This document shows, one piece after another, positions 19,427 to 27,542 of a stretch of 64,000 bases of DNA (position 1 is its first letter; each line of letters begins with the position of its first letter). The notes under the pieces are model-generated. The model had not been told where the DNA came from. It was given only the letters and a program-made list of their open reading frames with translations, and ran no database searches. Made by a program: the position numbers and the translations under genes. The DNA comes from Aliiglaciecola sp. LCG003 (GTDB lineage: Bacteria > Pseudomonadota > Gammaproteobacteria > Enterobacterales > Alteromonadaceae), in assembly GCF_030316135.1 (NCBI RefSeq), contig NZ_CP128185.1, positions 2,294,001-2,358,000 on the forward strand, written 5' to 3'.

Positions 19427-19440
19427 TTGATCCAGATCGT
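19427..19440 (-). promoter_or_regulatory. FNR-type box, half-degenerate
   Basis: TTGATccagATCGT keeps the left half and three bases of the right half of TTGAT-N4-ATCAA. It lies about 55 bp before the DUF211 start and 119 bp before the LOG gene on the other strand, so it could serve either. Confidence 0.5.
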
Positions 19441-19552
19441 AAAATTGTTCAATTATCAGTGATAATCCTACAGACTTAACTTAGTGACACTTGAAGCTAA
19501 GCCTACAAAAGACTAATTTAGAACGATTATAGACAGTAACAGGTAGTTAACT

Positions 19553-20506
19553 ATGGATGACAAGTCCAGTAAAGCACAAATCCCGCGACCGGCCGCCCCG
19601 CTTAAAAGGAAGTCTCCACTGCCTTGGGAAACACCAAAACCAGCTAGCGAAGACCCACAAAGTACTGATAAATTAAACGCTATCTTAACTAATTCCTGTC
19701 ATATTCCTGCGATTCAAGATATAGATTTTCTAAACAGTCAAAATGCGCGTGGCATCCGACTACAACTTGATTACTTGAAGCCCCAGGAAATACTCAAACA
19801 CTATGGTATAGAGCGCGCAATAGTGGTGTTTGGAAGTACCCGCATCGTTGAACCCGATTCAGCCCAGCGCAAATTAGACAGGTTAGAACAAGAACTGGCT
19901 GAACATCCTAAAAGCTCACGGCTAAAACGCCAAATTGAAGTCGCCAAGCGAATACTATTTAAGAGTAAATACTATCAAGTGGCAAGAGAATTTGCCGCCC
20001 TGGTAAGCCGCTCAGGTGCAGGACCTGAGGATCACAATCTGGTCATAGTAACCGGTGGTGGTCCTGGCATAATGGAAGCGGCCAACCGGGGCGCATCAGA
20101 ATCTGGTGCTAAAACCATTGGCTTGAATATCACCCTGCCAAATGAACAGTTTCCCAACCCTTACATTAGCCCAGAAATGTGTTTTCAGTTCCACTATTTC
20201 GCAATTCGAAAATTACATTTCGTATTAAGAGCTAAAGCGTTAGTTGCTTTCCCCGGTGGCTACGGCACCTTAGATGAGGTCTTTGAAACCTTAACCCTGA
20301 TTCAAACCCGTAAAATTGCCCCCATTCCAGTTGTATTCGTTGGCGAAGAGTTTTGGCGTCAGGTAGTCGATATTGATTTTCTCGCCGCAGAAGGCATGAT
20401 CGATATGGAAGACAAAGAGTTATTCTGGTTCGCTGAAACCGCGGAAGACATTTGGTACAGCCTTAACCAGTGGTATGCTCAAAAAGGCGAACACATCGAT
20501 AAGTAG
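19553..20506 (+). CDS. LOG-family protein (TIGR00730-like nucleotide phosphoribohydrolase)
   Basis: This 317-residue protein has a Rossmann-like core from residue 85. VVFGSTRIVEPDS, VTGGGPGIMEAANRGA and the signature PGGYGTLDEVFETLTLIQ, with the catalytic Arg/Glu set, identify the LOG family. Members cleave cytokinin nucleotides or AMP. This longer subtype, with about 80 extra N-terminal residues rich in Pro and Lys, is common in proteobacteria, and its true substrate is unknown. The stop codon lies inside a strong terminator hairpin. Confidence 0.85.
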   Translation: MDDKSSKAQIPRPAAPLKRKSPLPWETPKPASEDPQSTDKLNAILTNSCHIPAIQDIDFLNSQNARGIRLQLDYLKPQEILKHYGIERAIVVFGSTRIVEPDSAQRKLDRLEQELAEHPKSSRLKRQIEVAKRILFKSKYYQVAREFAALVSRSGAGPEDHNLVIVTGGGPGIMEAANRGASESGAKTIGLNITLPNEQFPNPYISPEMCFQFHYFAIRKLHFVLRAKALVAFPGGYGTLDEVFETLTLIQTRKIAPIPVVFVGEEFWRQVVDIDFLAAEGMIDMEDKELFWFAETAEDIWYSLNQWYAQKGEHIDK

Positions 20507-20530
20507 TTGAACCTTATCGATGTTTTTTTT
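20493..20530 (+). terminator. Strong intrinsic terminator of the LOG gene
   Basis: ACATCGATAAG at 20493-20503 pairs with CTTATCGATGT at 20513-20522, a perfect 11-bp stem, followed by eight more T. The left arm is the last codons of the LOG gene and the stop codon is in the loop. Confidence 0.92.
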
Positions 20531-20549
20531 AGAGCTAGGGTCCAGCTAT

Positions 20550-20900
20550 CTATGACAAACAAGCGCTGCGTATTTCTTCCATCTTACAAGTGATGACTTT
20601 GACATTTTTGTAGCCTATACGGGTTAATTGCTCAGCAGCTAAAGCTGCCCGCAAAGATGACGCGCAATGAAGATAGATGGGGCGCTCGGGATCGGTCTCC
20701 AGTTGCAATATTTTGGGTTCCAATATTCCACGAGGTATATTAATTGCGCCGGCCGCAGGATCGGCTTTATGCTCTTCAGGCTCTCGTACATCTATCAGGA
20801 GTCCGTGATTGCTTTTTAATTCTACACTCGCTTGTCGAGCTGTGACCAGCTGAGCATTTTGGGTGGCTTCTTGCAGCAATAAGGCAATCGGTTTGAGCAT
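20550..20900 (-). CDS. Rhodanese-like sulfurtransferase domain protein
   Basis: This single rhodanese domain of 116 residues has LLIDVREPEEHKADPAAGAI near residue 34 and the active-site Cys in YLHCASSLRAALAA near residue 79. There is no signal peptide, so it is cytoplasmic. The active loop CASSLRA is six residues long, as in single-domain sulfurtransferases. It may carry sulfur for stress repair or metal-centre assembly. It stands alone on the minus strand and no clear FNR-type box was found upstream. Confidence 0.88.
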   Translation of the reverse strand: MLKPIALLLQEATQNAQLVTARQASVELKSNHGLLIDVREPEEHKADPAAGAINIPRGILEPKILQLETDPERPIYLHCASSLRAALAAEQLTRIGYKNVKVITCKMEEIRSACLS

Positions 20901-21031
20901 AGTGGTGTTCCTTGTAGATCAAAATAAACCGATAAGCCACGTGCACTGGTTCGTCCACACAATGGCCTTAATTTTTATCGGTGAGAGGCTTCGAATGCTA
21001 ATCTTATCACTTCATCTGTGCAAGTGATTTG

Positions 21032-21466
21032 CTATTCTTCTTTTACCCTGACAGCTAGTACATCTCGATGAACACCATGTAAAACAGCATTGGCTGTTGA
21101 GCCCAGCAACAACTTCAACCCCTGCCGTCCATGTGTACCTATAACGATTAAATCAGCTTCAACTTTACTGGCCAGCGATCTGATTTCATCAGATACATCA
21201 CCAACAAGCACATGTATATGACTTTTGGGAATGTTAAATTTTCTGCCGATTTCAGCCAGTCTTTCTTTTGCTTGGGTTTCAATATCAATCACAAATTGAC
21301 TACCCACCCCACTAATGTAGGGTTGGAAATAAGAGGAAGGTAAAATGACAAAGACTAAATGGATATTACTCGGTTGTTCAGCCAGCATTAACGCTCGACT
21401 GAGGATAGGGTCATATTCTGAATAAATATCAAGCGCCACTAAAATTTGTTGATAATTTGTCATCAT
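21032..21466 (-). CDS. Universal stress protein UspA family
   Basis: This single 144-residue Usp domain opens with QQILVALDIYSEYDPILSRA. The ATP-binding signature IVIGTHGRQGLKLLLGSTAN is complete (G-x2-G-x9-G-S/T), so this is probably a nucleotide-binding Usp. It is expected to support survival under starvation or low oxygen. An FNR-type box with two mismatches lies about 72 bp upstream. Confidence 0.9.
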   Translation of the reverse strand: MMTNYQQILVALDIYSEYDPILSRALMLAEQPSNIHLVFVILPSSYFQPYISGVGSQFVIDIETQAKERLAEIGRKFNIPKSHIHVLVGDVSDEIRSLASKVEADLIVIGTHGRQGLKLLLGSTANAVLHGVHRDVLAVRVKEE

Positions 21467-21531
21467 CCACTCCCGTGTGTTTTAAATTTTGCAGTTAAAA
21501 GCAATTAAAACCCAATCAAGCTGGCGTAAAT

Positions 21532-21545
21532 TTGACAATGAGCAA
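21532..21545 (-). promoter_or_regulatory. FNR-type box, two mismatches
   Basis: TTGACaatgAGCAA has one mismatch in each half against TTGAT-N4-ATCAA. The centre is about 72 bp before the UspA start, the same spacing as for the perfect boxes, which is the main reason to trust it. Confidence 0.5.
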
Positions 21546-21608
21546 TCATTTGATTGATCAGTAAGTATACATAAACTGGGTTATCTCAGTTTTAATAGGA
21601 CGTGATTA

Positions 21609-22325
21609 CTAAGATGAACAAGGCTCAGCCTGTAACAATGCCTTTAAGCCCTGGTAATTCAAGATATTTAATTGACGATTTTTAACCAATATAATATTTT
21701 TTACTTGTAGATTGGTAAAGATCCGGCTCACTGTCTCTATGGCCATGCCGAGATAATTTGCGATATCTGTTCGTGTCATACTCAGGTGATATTCCTTCCC
21801 AGACAAACCTTGTGTTGCAAATCGCTTAGATAAATCAAGGATAAATTGTACAACTCGTTGCTCACTGCTACAGGTACTTAGACTCATAATCATAGCGCTT
21901 TCACATACCAGCGCGTGACTCATGGTTTGCAAAAAACAGCGACGAAAATCATCTGATGTTTGGAGTAGTACATTGATTTCACTTTCTTTGACAAAGCACA
22001 CACTGCTGGTTTCGAGAAATTGCACATTTTGCATATGGCAACGATTATCAAAACCATCTAATCCGATTAGATCGCCAGGGTAATAGAAACAATTAATTTG
22101 TTCATCACCATTATCGGCAGTAACAAAAGATTTTGCAGAGCCTGAACGCAATATATAAACCCCTTTAAATGTTTCTCCGGTATAGGTAAGTATATCTCTT
22201 CGATGGAAAATACGATGGGCAGTACGAGGACGGTCATTACCAGTTGGCAAGTTATTTCCGGTGCATACATCTAATAAACGAATATTCGGCTGATGTTCTA
22301 AAGCGGTTGAGACTGCAGTATTCAT
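21609..22325 (-). CDS. Crp/Fnr-family transcriptional regulator
   Basis: This 238-residue regulator has a cyclic-nucleotide-binding-like fold (residues 30-150) and a helix-turn-helix near residue 190: MTRTDIANYLGMAIETVSRI. The E-x-x-S-R recognition pattern is that of FNR, which reads TTGAT-N4-ATCAA. The N-terminus does not hold the three-Cys cluster of FNR; only one Cys is present in the first 40 residues, so an oxygen-sensing 4Fe-4S cluster is doubtful. The likely signal could come through other means or the FixLJ-like pair next door. It is probably the regulator of the surrounding box-bearing operons. Confidence 0.88.
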   Translation of the reverse strand: MNTAVSTALEHQPNIRLLDVCTGNNLPTGNDRPRTAHRIFHRRDILTYTGETFKGVYILRSGSAKSFVTADNGDEQINCFYYPGDLIGLDGFDNRCHMQNVQFLETSSVCFVKESEINVLLQTSDDFRRCFLQTMSHALVCESAMIMSLSTCSSEQRVVQFILDLSKRFATQGLSGKEYHLSMTRTDIANYLGMAIETVSRIFTNLQVKNIILVKNRQLNILNYQGLKALLQAEPCSS

Positions 22326-22500
22326 TGTTGTGTTTTCCCAATATCCTATGGTTTAGCACAGACATAATGCTTAATTGTCTAAAATTTGCTTTTGTTTGAT
22401 ATATCCATACTATAACGTTTACAGGGTGAGTATATATTCGCTGTTGTGCGTAAATAATTGCGGTATATACCTATACGCTAGCATCACTATGGAATTGAGC

Positions 22501-23703
22501 ATGTCTGAACCAAACAAACCATCATCTGAACAAACTGCTGCGCCCAAATCTCCCCATACCTACCTGGATATTGATGCTGAACAAAGGTTAAACGCTATTC
22601 TCAACGCAGCGGTGGATGCGCTAATCATTATTAATCAACATGGCATTATCGAACTTTTCAATACAGCAGCTGAAAAGATGTTCCTATACTCAAGTGATAA
22701 AGTATTAGGCCAAAATATAAAGATGTTAATGCCTAGTCCCTTTAAACAAGAACACGATGGTTATTTGGCGTCTTATTTAACCACTGGGCATGCACAAATA
22801 ATCGGTAAAGGCCGCAAAACCTTGGCACAGCGAAGTAATCTTGAAACCTTTCCAATATTTCTCAGTATTGGTGAGGTTCTAAACTCTAGTCATCGCCAAT
22901 TTGTCGGTATTATTCGAGATATATCAGAGCAAGAAAAACATCGCAAAGAAGCCGAAGACAATCGCGAGAAATTAAGCCGCGCATCTCGATTAAGTGTTAT
23001 GGGGGAGCTCACAGCAGGCATTGCACATGAGATGAACCAGCCCCTATCCGCGATCGCTAGTTACGCCCAAGCTTCAAAGAATTTGTTACAAGGCGCATCA
23101 ACAGACAATCATCAAAAAATCATAACCGTTCAAGAAAAAATCAATCAACAAACTATTCGGGCAAACAACGTAATAAGCCGCTTAAGGCAGTTTGTTAAAA
23201 CTCGTGTGGCTAAGGTGGAAAGAGTCAATTTGATTGGTCTGATCAAAGAGACTATAGAACTAGCTAACATCGACGCAAGGATACTTGAGCATCAGGTTAA
23301 GGTCGAAAATGAAAACAACTTAGCCTTTTTTGTATTGGCCGATCCTATTCAGATTCAACAAGTACTGCTGAACTTAATTCGCAATGGTATTGAGGCGATG
23401 GACGCCATGCCAGGTCACCCCTTAATAATTAAAATCAATTTATTGAAGCCTGAAACTGTTGAGATTAAAGTCATCGACACCGGCCAAGGTATAGATGAGG
23501 AGATGAAACACCAATTATTCAATCCTTTCTTCTCCACCAAAGAGCACGGTATGGGGATGGGGCTTTCTATCAGTCAAACAATTGTCCATGCCCACGGAGG
23601 CAACATATACCACAAGCATAATCACCCCAACGGCAGTATCTTTGGATTTAGTTTACCGGTCTATGACTCCACTCAAGCGAGCTTACAACATACCCTGGAG
23701 TGA
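22501..23703 (+). CDS. FixL-like PAS sensor histidine kinase
   Basis: This soluble sensor kinase of about 400 residues has one PAS domain at about residues 25-140, with HGIIELFNTAAEKMF and LMPSPFKQEHDGYL, very like FixL. A HisKA helix follows with the phospho-acceptor His in TAGIAHEMNQPLSAIASYAQ, then HATPase boxes NLIRNGIEAM, DTGQGI and GMGMGLSIS. In FixL the heme-binding His lies in the segment PHIIGIGR; the matching segment here is AQIIGKGR, so heme binding is doubtful. Start 22501 was chosen for a GGA-type ribosome site; 22489 is also possible. The fixJ-like gene follows after 7 bp. Confidence 0.9.
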   Translation: MSEPNKPSSEQTAAPKSPHTYLDIDAEQRLNAILNAAVDALIIINQHGIIELFNTAAEKMFLYSSDKVLGQNIKMLMPSPFKQEHDGYLASYLTTGHAQIIGKGRKTLAQRSNLETFPIFLSIGEVLNSSHRQFVGIIRDISEQEKHRKEAEDNREKLSRASRLSVMGELTAGIAHEMNQPLSAIASYAQASKNLLQGASTDNHQKIITVQEKINQQTIRANNVISRLRQFVKTRVAKVERVNLIGLIKETIELANIDARILEHQVKVENENNLAFFVLADPIQIQQVLLNLIRNGIEAMDAMPGHPLIIKINLLKPETVEIKVIDTGQGIDEEMKHQLFNPFFSTKEHGMGMGLSISQTIVHAHGGNIYHKHNHPNGSIFGFSLPVYDSTQASLQHTLE

Positions 23704-23710
23704 TCCCTTT

Positions 23711-24367
23711 ATGAAAGATTCCGCATCCTCAGATGCTAGCCCTCGACCGATAGTACATTTAGTCGATGATGATGAAGCCGTATTAGATTCAATGGCGTTA
23801 TTACTCGACAGCGTCGGAATTGATAATTGCGTGTATCCAAACGCCATCGAGTTTTTGAGTGCTTTTGATAATGCAGATTTCAATCACAATCTAGGCTGTA
23901 TCGTTTTGGATATTAGAATGCCTATAATGAGTGGCATAGAATGTCAGCATAAGCTCAAAGAGCGCAAATGTTTATTGCCTCTTATATTTGTAACCGGACA
24001 CGGCGATATTCCCTTAGCTGTTCAGGCAATGAAAAATGGTGCGTTAGAATTTATCCAGAAACCCTTCCGAGAACAAGTTCTCATCGAGGCTGTTCAACAA
24101 GCTCTGACCACTAGCAAACTTAACCACCATAAAATGATTAATATTGAGCTTACCCAGCAAAGATTAGCCATGCTAACAACCAGAGAAAAGCAAGTGTTAG
24201 CCGCAATAGTTGACGGTAAGGTAAACAAAGTGATTGCGAACGAAATCCATTTAAGCCAAAGGACGGTGGAAATACATCGTGCCAGGGTGATGGACAAAAT
24301 GGCAGCAAGCTCCCTCGCCCATTTAATCAAAATGGTACTTGACGCTAAAAAATCTACTCAAATTTAA
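23711..24367 (+). CDS. FixJ-family response regulator
   Basis: This response regulator of 218 residues has a receiver domain. HLVDDDEAVLDSMALLL supplies the acidic pocket, the phosphorylated Asp is in GCIVLDIRMPIMSG, and FVTGHGDIPLAVQAMKNGAL and QKPF complete the site. The LuxR-type helix-turn-helix reads LTTREKQVLAAIVDGKVNK and HLSQRTVEIHRARVMDKM. It is the partner of the FixL-like kinase directly upstream, with GGAG at 23698 serving as ribosome site. Targets are unknown, but the low-oxygen genes around it are likely. Confidence 0.92.
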   Translation: MKDSASSDASPRPIVHLVDDDEAVLDSMALLLDSVGIDNCVYPNAIEFLSAFDNADFNHNLGCIVLDIRMPIMSGIECQHKLKERKCLLPLIFVTGHGDIPLAVQAMKNGALEFIQKPFREQVLIEAVQQALTTSKLNHHKMINIELTQQRLAMLTTREKQVLAAIVDGKVNKVIANEIHLSQRTVEIHRARVMDKMAASSLAHLIKMVLDAKKSTQI

Positions 24368-24401
24368 CCCTTGGTTAAATTTTTACCTAACATTCATATT
24401 A

Positions 24402-24415
24402 TTGACCTAAATCAA
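24402..24415 (+). promoter_or_regulatory. FNR-type box, one mismatch
   Basis: TTGACctaaATCAA has one mismatch to TTGAT-N4-ATCAA. It is centred 62 bp before the GTG start of the DUF4136 lipoprotein gene, so it probably drives the lipoprotein-ldhA-cytochrome c unit. Confidence 0.65.
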
Positions 24416-24470
24416 AAAGCCCTTTCAAACTAGGTAGATGATAGTGCCATCTAGTGTGGAGGGTTATTAG

Positions 24471-25046
24471 GTGAGAAAAAATTCGATTCAATGTCAAATA
24501 TTAACAATCTTCATATTCGCAGTGCTACTCCTATCTGCTTGCCAATCAGTACCACGTATTTATATTTTAGCGGATCAGTCGGCACAAATTAGCGATTATC
24601 AATCCTTTGCTTTTCATCCTTCACTTGCCCTTAAAGAGGATGAATATGAAACCATCGCGACTCGTTATATTAAAGCCGCAATAATCACTGAAATGACCAA
24701 CAAAGGCTTTGTTGAATCAGATATGCCTGACGTTTGGGTTAATTTTAAGGTACATGTCGAAGATAAAATTGATGTCACCTATCCCGCCACCGTATCTCGT
24801 TATTATATGTATCGAAGTGGGTATGGGGTCTGGTTAGATTACCCGCTAATTGATGAACGCATTAGCCAATATACTGAAGGGACACTGAATATTGACATCA
24901 TTGATAGACAGACCAATAAACTATTATGGGAAGGGATAGCCGTAGGTAAAGTCACACACAAATCCTATCAAAATTTAGAGTTTAAAGTTAATCAAGCGGT
25001 GAATTTGATTTTTGCACAATTTGCAACATCAACTTCTCAACGATAG
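24471..25046 (+). CDS. DUF4136 outer-membrane-type lipoprotein
   Basis: This 191-residue protein has a lipoprotein signal; the lipobox LLLSAC places the modified Cys at 24. The mature part has the DUF4136 pattern: QSFAFHPSL, IKAAIITEMTNKGFVES, DVWVNFKVHVEDK and GTLNIDIIDRQTNKLLWEGI. The start codon is GTG with TGGAGGG 8-10 bases upstream. It lies 11 bp before ldhA and behind an FNR-type box. The family is widespread in periplasm or outer membrane with no defined function. Confidence 0.82.
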   Translation: MRKNSIQCQILTIFIFAVLLLSACQSVPRIYILADQSAQISDYQSFAFHPSLALKEDEYETIATRYIKAAIITEMTNKGFVESDMPDVWVNFKVHVEDKIDVTYPATVSRYYMYRSGYGVWLDYPLIDERISQYTEGTLNIDIIDRQTNKLLWEGIAVGKVTHKSYQNLEFKVNQAVNLIFAQFATSTSQR

Positions 25047-25057
25047 AGGATAACCCT

Positions 25058-26050
25058 ATGAAAGTCGGTGTCTTTAGCTGTAAATCTTATGATCGAGAGT
25101 TTTTTAACAATCGCAACCACAATTATGGCTATGAATTGGAATTTTTGGATTGCGCACTCACCCCAGAAACAGCTTTACTGACTAAACCCTTTGATGCGAT
25201 ATCTGTGTTTGTCGATGATATCGTCAACCGTGAAGTGCTTGATACCTTAAAAGAGTCTGGCATTCATCATATAGCCTTGCGCTGTTCCGGTTTTAATAAC
25301 ATCGACCTAGAATATGCCAAGGAAATCGGCATTGGCGTATCGAGAGTTCCCAGATACTCACCTGAGTCAGTAGCAGAACATACTATTGCGCTTATCTTGG
25401 CGTTAGACCGAAGACTCTTCAAAGCGTATTCCCGCGTAGTGGATAATAATTTTGAACTAGAAGGTTTACTGGGTTTTAATCTGGCCAATAAAAAAATCGG
25501 CGTGATCGGGACAGGTGCGATAGGACAAGCCCTGATTAAAATTTTGTTAGGCTTTGGTTGTCGTGTTTTATGCAACGACATTAATCCTTCCGACCAGATA
25601 AAGTCTTTGGGCTGCGACTATGTATCTTTGCAAGACTTAATAAAAAATGCCGACGTTATAACCCTTCATTGCCCATTGACGGCAGAATCTCAACATTTGA
25701 TTGATCATGAAGCCGTGCAAAATATGAAAGATGGTGTGATGCTTATCAATACCTCAAGAGGAGGCTTAGTCAATACAAAAGCCCTTCTGGCAGGCTTGAA
25801 GAGCAACAAAATAGGCTATTTGGGAATAGACATGTATGAAATGGAATCTGAACTACTCAATCATGATCTCCTTTGTGAAAAAGTTGATGATGATATATAT
25901 CAAAGGCTAGCAACCTTTCCCAATGTATTGATCACCGGTCATCAAGGATTTTTTACCCGAGAGTCAATGATCCAGGTAACGGATACAACCCTTTCAAACT
26001 TGCAATACTTTTTTGCAGGTAAAATTTGTGCTGAAACCTTTCTAAATTAA
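25058..26050 (+). CDS. ldhA: D-lactate dehydrogenase (NAD-dependent)
   Basis: This D-2-hydroxyacid dehydrogenase of 330 residues has the N-terminal MKVGVFSCKSYDREFF typical of fermentative D-LDH. The NAD-binding GVIGTGAIGQALIKILLGFG is near residue 148. The catalytic Arg is in NTSRGGLVNT and the catalytic His is in LITGHQGFFT. It reduces pyruvate to D-lactate to recycle NADH. The place between a lipoprotein and a cytochrome c behind an FNR-type box agrees with use under oxygen limitation. Confidence 0.93.
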   Translation: MKVGVFSCKSYDREFFNNRNHNYGYELEFLDCALTPETALLTKPFDAISVFVDDIVNREVLDTLKESGIHHIALRCSGFNNIDLEYAKEIGIGVSRVPRYSPESVAEHTIALILALDRRLFKAYSRVVDNNFELEGLLGFNLANKKIGVIGTGAIGQALIKILLGFGCRVLCNDINPSDQIKSLGCDYVSLQDLIKNADVITLHCPLTAESQHLIDHEAVQNMKDGVMLINTSRGGLVNTKALLAGLKSNKIGYLGIDMYEMESELLNHDLLCEKVDDDIYQRLATFPNVLITGHQGFFTRESMIQVTDTTLSNLQYFFAGKICAETFLN

Positions 26051-26108
26051 GCCCGATTGCGGTTAGATATTTGGCACAAGCTCTAAGTAATGCTAACAGG
26101 AGACTCCG

Positions 26109-26567
26109 ATGAATTTGTATAAGATAATAATGTTACTAATGCTCTCAACCCTGATGTGGAGTTGCGATTCAGGTGTGTCATCGCCCACAGGTTTTAGTCT
26201 ACCCGAAGGTGACGAAACCAAAGGACAAGCAGTATTTATGCAATACCAATGCTTGGCCTGTCACAATATAGAGGGAATAAAAGATGAAAATATTGCCTTA
26301 GATATGGAGCCAACCATTAAACTTGGTGGAAGTTCTCCGAAGGTTACTACCTACGCGCAATTGGTCACCAGTATCATTAATCCATCCCACAAAATTAGTC
26401 GAAGACACCCATTTGGTAGCGTCGATGAAAATGGAAAATCGAAAATGACAAATATCAATGATGCCCTGACCGTTTCCGAACTCATTGACCTGGTTGCTTT
26501 TTTACAGCCGCATTACAAAGTAAAACCCAACTACTATACACCCTATGGACAATATCAGGTGCCCTAA
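26109..26567 (+). CDS. Lipoprotein class I cytochrome c
   Basis: This 152-residue cytochrome has a lipobox (LMWSC, Cys 19) and one heme motif CLACH at 48-52; a possible axial Met is in KSKMTNIND near 117. It resembles single-heme cytochromes that take part in periplasmic electron transfer. GGAG lies about 7 bases before the ATG. The partner is unknown. It probably shares a transcript with ldhA, 58 bp upstream. Confidence 0.82.
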   Translation: MNLYKIIMLLMLSTLMWSCDSGVSSPTGFSLPEGDETKGQAVFMQYQCLACHNIEGIKDENIALDMEPTIKLGGSSPKVTTYAQLVTSIINPSHKISRRHPFGSVDENGKSKMTNINDALTVSELIDLVAFLQPHYKVKPNYYTPYGQYQVP

Positions 26568-26588
26568 CAAGCGCTGGTGTGCTGTAAC

Positions 26589-26637
26589 GGTCAAGCTGCT
26601 CAATAAAATTTAGCAAATACTCAATAGCAGCTTGACC
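26589..26637. terminator. 12-bp inverted repeat between convergent operons
   Basis: GGTCAAGCTGCT at 26589-26600 is the exact reverse complement of AGCAGCTTGACC at 26626-26637, with a 25-base loop. It stands between the cytochrome c gene and the end of the formate dehydrogenase operon. There is no U run on either side, so it may be a bidirectional stop of weak type or a protein site. Confidence 0.5.
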
Positions 26638-26693
26638 CACCCATATGGCTAAATTCTTATTATCAAGCTATTGATTGGTAAACAATACTACCC

Positions 26694-27542
26694 CTAGCAA
26701 AATTGAAATCCACCGGAGTGTGGTTCAGTTTTGATGCTCTTATTTTCAAGGGTTAAGAGTGTATCAAAACGATAAGTTGGGCCTTGTTTACAGGCATAAC
26801 TATCAGCTAAATAGCAATGTCCACATAAGCCTACTCCACAGCGCATTCGACGCTCAATGGAGAGCCATATGTTTTCACTGGGAATACCAATATCCATACA
26901 AATTTTAGCAGTAGACTTCATCATCGCCTCGGGACCACAAGTTAACACTGTGCTTGGGTGTCGCTGATTCTCGCGAAGAACGTGCTTGATATGCTGAGTA
27001 GTTCTGCCGGTATGGTCTTTGTCGCCTTCAATACTTAATGTCTCAAACAAGATTATGTTTTTATTCCATACTGCCCGCTCCCTACTGAGTACTTGAGAGG
27101 AAAGATCGTGAGAGCCATAGATCAAAGTAACCTGAGCCCCTCTTCCTTGTTTAATTAGATAATCAATGGTTGAAGCAAGAGGGGCTAGACCACATCCACC
27201 AGCAACGATTAGAACGTCCCCTTGCGCCAGTTTTTCAACCGGCCAACCGGTCCCGCAGGGGCCGGTATAACCCAAGGTATCACCTTGCTTGATACTAAAT
27301 AATGCAGCGGTTAATTTACCGACTTTTCTAACCAATGCACAAAAACGACCAGACTCATCGGGTAAAGAGGTATAGGTGAAGGGTGCCAAACCATACCCCG
27401 GTACCGAAAGCATAAAAAATTGACCGATTTGTACCAGATTTTTATGTTTAAAATTAATCGGCTCAAAGGTGAAGTGGCGAGCATCAGTGCCATCTTCATA
27501 AATATCCACTACTTGAATGGCTTGAGGGGTTAATTGCAACAT
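26694..27542 (-). CDS. FAD/NAD(P)-binding oxidoreductase, AsrB / hydrogenase-gamma type
   Basis: This ferredoxin-reductase-like protein of 282 residues has a flavin-binding barrel (LAPFTYTSLPDESGRF, with RxYS changed to FTYTS) and a nucleotide-binding part, VAGGCGLAPLASTIDYLIKQ. At the C-terminus four Cys bind a 2Fe-2S cluster: MRCGVGLCGHCYLADSYAC near residue 240. The family includes the gamma subunit of NiFe hydrogenases and AsrB of anaerobic sulfite reductase. It overlaps the upstream iron-sulfur gene by 13 bp, and so is the NAD(P)H module of the formate dehydrogenase. Confidence 0.85.
   Translation of the reverse strand: MLQLTPQAIQVVDIYEDGTDARHFTFEPINFKHKNLVQIGQFFMLSVPGYGLAPFTYTSLPDESGRFCALVRKVGKLTAALFSIKQGDTLGYTGPCGTGWPVEKLAQGDVLIVAGGCGLAPLASTIDYLIKQGRGAQVTLIYGSHDLSSQVLSRERAVWNKNIILFETLSIEGDKDHTGRTTQHIKHVLRENQRHPSTVLTCGPEAMMKSTAKICMDIGIPSENIWLSIERRMRCGVGLCGHCYLADSYACKQGPTYRFDTLLTLENKSIKTEPHSGGFQFC

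Noticed and set aside
21550-21561. TTGATTGATCA as another FNR-type box
   Set aside because: The two half-sites are only 2 bp apart, not 4; the nearby TTGACaatgAGCAA fits spacing and position better.
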